Shown here piece after piece: positions 58,789-64,000 of a stretch of 64,000 nucleotides of DNA. The notes beneath the pieces are model-generated. The model searched no databases. It saw only the letters and a program-made list of their open reading frames with translations, and had not been told where the DNA came from. Source of the DNA: Methylobacterium sp. 2A. Lineage in GTDB: Bacteria > Pseudomonadota > Alphaproteobacteria > Rhizobiales > Beijerinckiaceae. The position numbers and the translations under genes were made by a program. Positions within the stretch are counted from its first letter, which is position 1; each line of letters starts with the position of its first letter. The stretch is from NCBI RefSeq assembly GCF_009806555.1, contig NZ_VUOK01000045.1, positions 1-64,000 on the forward strand, written 5' to 3'.

Positions 58789-59967
58789 TCATGCCGGATT
58801 GGTCGAGAGTAAGGTCAGGATCTCGGCACGCCCGTCATCGAGGGGCGGCGGTGGTCTGCGAACGGGCAAACGGGCGCCGTCAAAGCGGTAGGGCGGGGCG
58901 AAGACGTGGGCGCGGCCGCCAGCCTGCCTCTCGTCGCCCGGGGGGATCATTAGGCCCGCCGTCCTAGCGCGATCCGAGATCAGCGCTTCACGGAGCCCCA
59001 GCACCTCGCCGCAGGGAATGCCGACGGCCGAGAGGCGCACGAGCAGTTCGACGCGCGTCCACTTGGCCAGTTCCGCCTGAAGCACCGGGACGAAGTCGGC
59101 GCGATTCCGCGAGCGGTCAAGGTTGGTGACAAAGCGGGGATCGGTGGAGAGGTCGGGACGCTCCAACACCTGCTCGCAGAGGCGTCGATACTGACCGTTG
59201 TTCCCCACCGTCAGGATGATCGGCCCGTCTCCGGCTTGGAAGACGCCGTAGGGGACGATGGAGGGGTGCGCGTTGCCGTAGCGGACGGGATCGTAGCCCT
59301 GCGCCATCGCCTCCAGCCCGTAGTAGGACGTCAGGGCTACGCCGCAATCGAATAGGGCCAACTCGACGAGGCGCCCACGTCCGGTGCGCTCGCGCTGGAA
59401 GAGGGCGGCCAGCACGGCCTGCGCCGCGTATTGGCCGGTAAACAGATCGACCGCCGCGAGGCCTAACTTGAGGGGCGGTTGCCCGACCTCGCCGTTCAGA
59501 GCCATCAGCCCCGCTTCGCCCTGGATCACGAGGTCGTAGCCCGGCCGCGTCGCCTCGGGCCCGTCCGAGGCGTAACCTGAGACCGAGCAGTAGATCAGGC
59601 GCGGGTTCTCGGCGGAGAGCGCCGCGTAGCCGAGGCCGAGCCGGTCGGCGCCCCCGGTCTTGAAGTTCTGCACCACCACGTCGCTCTGGCGAGCGAGTTC
59701 CCGGACCCGCGCCAACCCTTCCGGATCAGTGAGGTCGATCCCGATGGACCGCTTGTTGCGGTTCACGCTGTCGAAATACGAGGTGTTGCTCGGCCCCGTC
59801 CGCAGCCCCCAATCGCGGGTGTCGTCGCCGCGCTCGGGATGCTCGACCTTGATCACGTCGGCGCCGAGATCGCCCAGCACCTGGGCGCACCAGGGGCCTG
59901 CGAGCACGCGCGAAAGGTCCAGCACGCGGATGCCGGCGAGCGGCAGGTCGTCGGGATCGAACAGCAT
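58789..59967 (-). CDS. Family III CoA-transferase (CaiB/BaiF type)
   Basis: 392 aa. The opening DLPLAGIRVLDLSRVLAGPW, then VIKVEHPERGDDTRDWG, NRNKRSIGIDLTDPEGL and the catalytic Asp in GYDLVIQGEAGLMA are hallmark blocks. It moves CoA between organic acids, activating the imported substrate. It lies 16 bp after the IclR gene and closes the minus-strand operon that starts with the liv transporter. Confidence 0.92.
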   Translation of the reverse strand: MLFDPDDLPLAGIRVLDLSRVLAGPWCAQVLGDLGADVIKVEHPERGDDTRDWGLRTGPSNTSYFDSVNRNKRSIGIDLTDPEGLARVRELARQSDVVVQNFKTGGADRLGLGYAALSAENPRLIYCSVSGYASDGPEATRPGYDLVIQGEAGLMALNGEVGQPPLKLGLAAVDLFTGQYAAQAVLAALFQRERTGRGRLVELALFDCGVALTSYYGLEAMAQGYDPVRYGNAHPSIVPYGVFQAGDGPIILTVGNNGQYRRLCEQVLERPDLSTDPRFVTNLDRSRNRADFVPVLQAELAKWTRVELLVRLSAVGIPCGEVLGLREALISDRARTAGLMIPPGDERQAGGRAHVFAPPYRFDGARLPVRRPPPPLDDGRAEILTLLSTNPA

Positions 59968-59983
59968 CGGGATCCTCGTTGTC

Positions 59984-60799
59984 TCAGGTGCCCATCACGC
60001 CCTCGAGACCGCGCACGGCCTCGATGAGCTTGGGCCGGGCCACCTCCATCAGGAAGCGGCCGTCGGTGATGACGGTGGGGGCGCCGCAATTAATCGACAT
60101 CGGCGGAAGCCCACCGCCCGGATGGAAGCCGACCGCGATGGCCGATACGGTGGTCTGCCACTCGCCGAAGGAGGTGCAGCAGCCGATCTCCCGGTGCTCC
60201 TCCACCGCCCGGTCCAGCCCGGTGCGCAGGGCAGGCCACGCGAGCGGATCGTAGGCCTTCAGTTCCTCGTAGAGCGCGGCGCGCTCCCGGTCCGAGCAGA
60301 CGGCGATATAGGCCCGGCCCATGGCGGAGCGGGCCAGCGAAATGCGCGAGCCGATATCGAGGTTGAGCGAAATCGCGGCCGGGCCGCGCTGGCAATCGAC
60401 GTAGCGCATGCTCAGCCGGTCGCGCACGCCGAGGCCGACCGAGGCGTTCGCGGCCTGGGCCACGGCTCGTAGCGCCGGCCGCGCGATGTGGCGGACATCG
60501 AGCCCGCCGAGCGCCATGGAGCCCAGCGCGATGGTCTGGGCGCCCAGCGCGTATTTCCCGGATTCCTCGACGAATTGCAGGTAGCCGAGCTTGGTCAGCG
60601 TATAGGTCAGCCGCGACACGGTGGAGCGCGGCAGACCGCAGGCTTCGGCGATGTCGTGGTTGGCGAGCATCCGCCGTCCGCGGCCGAAACAGGCGAGCAC
60701 GGCCAAACCCCGGGCGAGCGCCGTGACGAAGTGCCGGTCCTCCTTCGGACCGCCCTCCTCGGGCTCGGCCTCGGTCGTCAGCTCGGCCATGTCGCTCAT
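59984..60799 (-). CDS. IclR-family transcriptional regulator
   Basis: 271 aa from ATG 60799. The N-terminal winged helix reads ALARGLAVLACFGRGRRMLA and then AEACGLPRSTVSRLTYTLTK. The C-terminal effector domain includes LGVRDRLSMRYVDCQRG, SLARSAMGRAYIAV and GEWQTTVSAIAVGF. IclR members control catabolic operons and respond to pathway intermediates; it lies inside the operon it probably controls. Its start overlaps the hydratase stop by 4 bp. Confidence 0.9.
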   Translation of the reverse strand: MSDMAELTTEAEPEEGGPKEDRHFVTALARGLAVLACFGRGRRMLANHDIAEACGLPRSTVSRLTYTLTKLGYLQFVEESGKYALGAQTIALGSMALGGLDVRHIARPALRAVAQAANASVGLGVRDRLSMRYVDCQRGPAAISLNLDIGSRISLARSAMGRAYIAVCSDRERAALYEELKAYDPLAWPALRTGLDRAVEEHREIGCCTSFGEWQTTVSAIAVGFHPGGGLPPMSINCGAPTVITDGRFLMEVARPKLIEAVRGLEGVMGT

Positions 60800-61554
60800 C
60801 GTCCCGCATTCCGTGCGAAGAAGGCCGCGAAGGCGGCCTGGGCCGCGGGGCCGCGGCGGAGCGCGTGGAAGGTCTCGGCCTCGCTCGCGAGCGTCCGCGC
60901 GACGATCTCCGCATGGCCCGCCCGCAACGCCCGCTTGGTGGCGGCGATCGAGACCGGAGGCAGCGCCGCCAGCGCCGTGGCCCGCGCCAGGGCCGTGTCG
61001 AGGGCTTGGCCCGTCGCCACCACCGCGTTGACGAGGCCCGCCTCCGCCGCGATCCCGGGTCCGAACACCTCGCCCAGCATCAGGAGTTCGGCGGCGCGCT
61101 TCGTGCCCGCGACCAGGGGCAGGAGATAGCTCGAGGCTCCCTCGGGGCTGAGCCCGAGATTGACGAAGGGCAGGCGGAAGCGTGCGCCCTCCCCGGCATA
61201 GGCGAGGTCGCAATGCAGGAGCAGCGTCGTGCCGATGCCGACCGCGTGCCCCTCCACCGCCGCCACCAGCGGCTTCGGGCAGGCGGCGAGCACCTTCAGG
61301 AGAGCGAGGCCGGGGCTGTCCTGCCCGGTCTCGTCGGTCTCGCGGAAATCCGCGAGGTCGTTGCCGGCGGTGAAGCAACCGCCAGCGCCCGTGAGGACGA
61401 TGGCGCGCACGGTCCCCTCGTCCCCGGCCCGGAGGATCGCCTCCCGCAAGACTCCGTAGGTCGCCCGGTCGAGGGCGTTGCGGCGCGTCGGCCGGTCGAT
61501 GGTGAGGAGACGGACGCCCTCGGCGGGGTCGGAGATCCGCAGGGTCCCGGTCAT
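60796..61554 (-). CDS. Enoyl-CoA hydratase/isomerase family protein
   Basis: 252 aa, crotonase fold. The oxyanion-hole blocks are LTGAGGCFTAGNDLADF and VEGHAVGIGTTLLLHCDLAYA; NLGLSPEGASSYLLP carries the Glu expected for hydratases (the second catalytic Glu is replaced near HAVGIG, common in isomerases). It acts on an acyl-CoA made by the CoA-transferase. It overlaps livF and the IclR gene by 4 bp each. Confidence 0.9.
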   Translation of the reverse strand: MTGTLRISDPAEGVRLLTIDRPTRRNALDRATYGVLREAILRAGDEGTVRAIVLTGAGGCFTAGNDLADFRETDETGQDSPGLALLKVLAACPKPLVAAVEGHAVGIGTTLLLHCDLAYAGEGARFRLPFVNLGLSPEGASSYLLPLVAGTKRAAELLMLGEVFGPGIAAEAGLVNAVVATGQALDTALARATALAALPPVSIAATKRALRAGHAEIVARTLASEAETFHALRRGPAAQAAFAAFFARNAGR

Positions 61555-62261
61555 GCGCTCTGCGCCTCCCGCGCGAAGTAGAGATCGTGCAGGCGGTCGA
61601 GATCGACCTCGCCCGCAGGGGCGCTGAGGCGCACCTGCCCGCCGCGCAGGAGATGCACATCGTCGGCCACGGAGAGGGCGACGCGGGTGTTCTGCTCGAC
61701 CAGCAGGATCGTCGTCCCGGCTTCCTTCAGGCGGGCGATGATGTCGAACACCTCGTTGACGATGACCGGGGCGAGGCCGAGGCTCGGCTCGTCAATCAGC
61801 AGGATCTTGGGCTGAGACATCAGCCCCCGACCCATTGCGACCATCTGCGCCTCGCCGCCCGAGAGCGAGCCCGCCGCCTGGTTGCGCCGCTCGCGCAAAC
61901 GGGGAAACAGCGCGTAGACCCGGTCGAGCCCGGCGGACAGGTTGCCCCGGCACCGCTTCGGGTAGGCCCCGAGGCAGAGGTTCTCCTCCACGCTCATGTC
62001 GCGGAAGACGAGGCGCCCTTCCGGCACCATCACGAGGCCCTGGGACGCGAGATCCCAGGTCTTGCCCGCGAGCCGCTCGCCGCCGAGCCGGATTTCGCCC
62101 TCGTAGGGGATCAGCCCGGTCAGGGCACGCAGCAGCGTGGTCTTACCTGCCCCGTTCGGGCCGACGATGGCGGTGAGCGCCCCTTCCCGGAAGGTCAGGG
62201 AGAGGTCCCACAGGACGGTGATATGGCCATAGCCGGCCTTGAGGTTCCGGGTCTCAAGCAT
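61551..62261 (-). CDS. livF: ABC transporter ATPase, LivF type
   Basis: 236 aa from ATG 62261. Walker A GPNGAGKTTLLRAL, signature LSGGEAQMVAMGRGL, Walker B ILLIDEPSLGLAP. MVPEGRLVFRDMSVEENL is specific to LivF. It overlaps livG by 8 bp and the hydratase by 4 bp. Together with LivG it energises the LivHM importer. Confidence 0.92.
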   Translation of the reverse strand: MLETRNLKAGYGHITVLWDLSLTFREGALTAIVGPNGAGKTTLLRALTGLIPYEGEIRLGGERLAGKTWDLASQGLVMVPEGRLVFRDMSVEENLCLGAYPKRCRGNLSAGLDRVYALFPRLRERRNQAAGSLSGGEAQMVAMGRGLMSQPKILLIDEPSLGLAPVIVNEVFDIIARLKEAGTTILLVEQNTRVALSVADDVHLLRGGQVRLSAPAGEVDLDRLHDLYFAREAQSA

Positions 62262-62964
62262 GGGCGGTCCCCGTGTAGCTCTCGACGACGCGGGGATCGC
62301 GGAACACCTGCGCCGGAGTGCCGTCGGCGATGATCTCACCAAAGTTCAGCACCACCGCCCGCGAGCAGAGGCCCGAGATCGTCTCGATGTCGTGCTCGAC
62401 GATGACGATGGTCAGCCCGAAGCGCTGATGCAGTTCCTTCAGCTTGGCGGCGAACTGGCGCTTGGCCTGGCTCTCCAGCCCCGCCAGGACCTCATCGAGC
62501 AGGAGGAGGCGCGGCTCGGTGGCGAGCGCCTTGGCAATCTCCAGGCGCTTCAGTTCCTGCAGGGCCAGTGCGCTCTCGGCCGGGCGGTCGCCCTGCGCTT
62601 GCAACTCCATGACGGAGAGGATCTCCTCGATCCGCTCTGGATTGTGTTTGCCCGCGCCGAAGACCTGCGCGACGGCGAGGTTCTCCCGCACGGTGAGGTG
62701 CTGCATCGGCTGCGGGATCTGGAAGGTACGGCCGATCCCGAGCCGGGCCCGGCGGTAAAGCGGCAGCTTCGTGACGTCGCGGCCTTCGAAGCGGATGCGC
62801 CCGCGCACCCGGGTCAGCCCGGAGATGCCGTTGAACAGGGTGGTCTTGCCCGCCCCGTTGGGGCCGACCAGCCCCAGGATCTCCCCCGGCTTCACCGAGA
62901 AGGTGACGTCGCGGAGCGCCACCAGCCCGCCGAAGCGGACGGTGACGGCGTCGAGCTCAAGCAT
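62254..62964 (-). CDS. livG: ABC transporter ATPase, LivG type
   Basis: 236 aa from ATG 62964 (an earlier ATG at 62985 would extend the overlap with livM). Walker A GPNGAGKTTLFNGI, Walker B LLLLDEVLAGL. The usual LSGGQ signature is replaced by ALALQELKRLEIAKALATEP, a known variant in branched-chain-type transporters for aromatic or organic acids. RTFQIPQPMQHLTVRENL is the Q-loop part. Confidence 0.9.
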   Translation of the reverse strand: MLELDAVTVRFGGLVALRDVTFSVKPGEILGLVGPNGAGKTTLFNGISGLTRVRGRIRFEGRDVTKLPLYRRARLGIGRTFQIPQPMQHLTVRENLAVAQVFGAGKHNPERIEEILSVMELQAQGDRPAESALALQELKRLEIAKALATEPRLLLLDEVLAGLESQAKRQFAAKLKELHQRFGLTIVIVEHDIETISGLCSRAVVLNFGEIIADGTPAQVFRDPRVVESYTGTAHA

Positions 62965-63955
62965 GGCGGGCCCTCTTCCTGACAAGACCGAGCAGCCCGT
63001 TCGGCGCGGCCAGCACCATGCCGACGAGGACGAAGCCGAGGATGATCTGGTGGCCGACCGCGATCAGCCCCTTCGCGACGATCTGGTCGAACAGGTAGAT
63101 GATCACCGCGCCGCCGATCGGCCCGGCGATGGTGCGGTAGCCGCCGAAGATCGCAGCGATGATCGGCATCAGGCTCCAGATGCCGGAGAAGGCGTAATCC
63201 GGCTCGAGGAAGCCGATGATGTGGGCGTTCAGCGCGCCGAACACGCCGGTGATGAAGGCCGAGAGCATCAGCATCAGGCACTTCAGGAAGGTGCTGTTGA
63301 CGCCTACCACCCGCGTCGCGTCCTCGCTGTCGGCGATGGCGCGGAGCGCCAGCCCGACATGGCTGCGCCGCACCGCGTGGTAGGCCAGCGCGCAGAGCGC
63401 CACGCAGGCCACGAGCAGAAGGTAGCTGCCGGTGCGGCTCGCGAGATCGAACCCGAATACGGTGGGCAGGCCGGGATAACGCTGGTAGCCCGCGCCGCCG
63501 CCGGTCAGCCAGGACGCTTCCGTCGCGAGGATGCGGAAGATCTGCGCGTAGGCGAGGATGGCAAGCGCGAAATAGGCGCCCGACAGGCGCAACGCCGGCA
63601 GCATGGCGAGCGAGGACACGACGGCCACGACCCCGCCGAGGGGCACGGTGAGCAGCACCGGCAGGCCGAGCTTGCCCGCGAGCAGGGCCGAGGCGTACGC
63701 GCCGACCCCGAAGAAGGCGGCGTGGCCGAAGGAGACCATGCCGCCGAGATTGCCGAGCAGCGCCCAGGCGAGGGCGACGCCCGACAGGATCAGCGCCGAG
63801 ATCAGCAGGCCGAGCATGTAGTTGCTGGCGCCGAGCAGCACCGGCAAAGCCGCCAGGACGAGGAGTCCGAGGCCGATCAGGGCGCCGACGGGCACGCGTG
63901 CTTTCGCGGGAGCCGCCTTCAACGGTACGGCGGGGGCGGAATCGAGGGAGGCCAT
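62957..63955 (-). CDS. livM: Branched-chain-type ABC permease, LivM
   Basis: 332 aa with about ten membrane segments. LivM motifs are ALLGNLGGMVSFGHAAFFGV, LRLSGAYFALAILAYAQIFR and ALRAIADSEDATRVVGVNST, the last being the EAA-like loop contacting the ATPases. The substrate is unknown; the CoA genes suggest an organic or aromatic acid rather than leucine. Confidence 0.93.
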   Translation of the reverse strand: MASLDSAPAVPLKAAPAKARVPVGALIGLGLLVLAALPVLLGASNYMLGLLISALILSGVALAWALLGNLGGMVSFGHAAFFGVGAYASALLAGKLGLPVLLTVPLGGVVAVVSSLAMLPALRLSGAYFALAILAYAQIFRILATEASWLTGGGAGYQRYPGLPTVFGFDLASRTGSYLLLVACVALCALAYHAVRRSHVGLALRAIADSEDATRVVGVNSTFLKCLMLMLSAFITGVFGALNAHIIGFLEPDYAFSGIWSLMPIIAAIFGGYRTIAGPIGGAVIIYLFDQIVAKGLIAVGHQIILGFVLVGMVLAAPNGLLGLVRKRARHA

Positions 63956-63965
63956 GGGGTTCTCC

Positions 63966-64000
63966 TCAGCCGCGCCGGGCGCGTGCGCCGAACAGCCCGT
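63966..64000 (-). CDS. livH: C-terminal end of a LivH-type permease (partial)
   Basis: Only the last 11 codons are in the window. They read GLFGARARRG to TGA at 63966-63968, the usual C-terminal ending of LivH proteins. It lies 10 bp before the livM start, as in liv operons. Most of the gene is beyond the right edge. Confidence 0.6.
   Translation of the reverse strand, partial: GLFGARARRG

Noticed and set aside
35021..64000. CRISPR array search
   Set aside because: No set of equally spaced repeats was seen in any part of the window, on either strand.

Overview
The window is high-GC alphaproteobacterial chromosome, most like Methylobacterium or a close Rhizobiales relative. Pointers are CpdR and ChpT (CckA phosphorelay), a NepR/EcfG general-stress pair, a DUF1134 periplasmic protein, LptM-LysA and an FIS-like Che cluster. 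No search was run, so the genus is an inference from protein style and repeats.

Layout. (1) 1-3829 is core: hpt, cpdR, a LuxR-type regulator and two small genes, one PilZ-like. (2) 3889-16342 is an integrated element of about 12.4 kb in the 3' end of tRNA-Thr(TGT). It has a 16-bp att duplication, a tyrosine integrase, paired integrase arm sites, a replication-type protein with a winged-helix and a family-A-polymerase-like palm, a phage tail lysozyme-like protein, a serine recombinase and three likely defence loci (a HEPN-like 380-aa protein, an ApeA-like HEPN protein, a DUF488 two-gene cassette). There are no capsid or terminase genes, so it looks like a satellite or a decayed podovirus-like prophage. 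(3) 16480-21058 is a sulfonate module in decay: a 3' suyB remnant, intact slcC-like dehydrogenase, a 5' comC remnant, a YeiH-type exporter and a sulfite dehydrogenase with its cytochrome c. (4) 21447-41330 is mostly core: nepR-ecfG, five back-to-back hairpins, isochorismatase-like and asparaginase genes, cheR-B-Y-W-A plus chpT on the minus strand, glnE, cysQ, envelope genes, lptM-lysA-glycosyltransferase and tRNA-Ser(GCT).

(5) 41331-58788 is a second accessory region directly 3' of tRNA-Ser. It holds a tRNA-Phe-like gene on the minus strand, a ClpP-fold secreted protein, many small genes of unknown function, a Lon-like AAA+ ATPase, an IS5-family element and a five-gene operon at 51373-58262. 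The operon encodes a metallophosphoesterase with a C-terminal helical adaptor, a GASH all-helical protein, two different GTPases and a GAP1-N1 protein. It fits the GTPase-centred conflict systems predicted by comparative genomics and is the most interesting system here.

(6) 58789-64000 is a minus-strand operon for import and CoA-dependent handling of an organic acid: livH(partial)-livM-livG-livF, an enoyl-CoA hydratase, an IclR regulator and a family III CoA-transferase.
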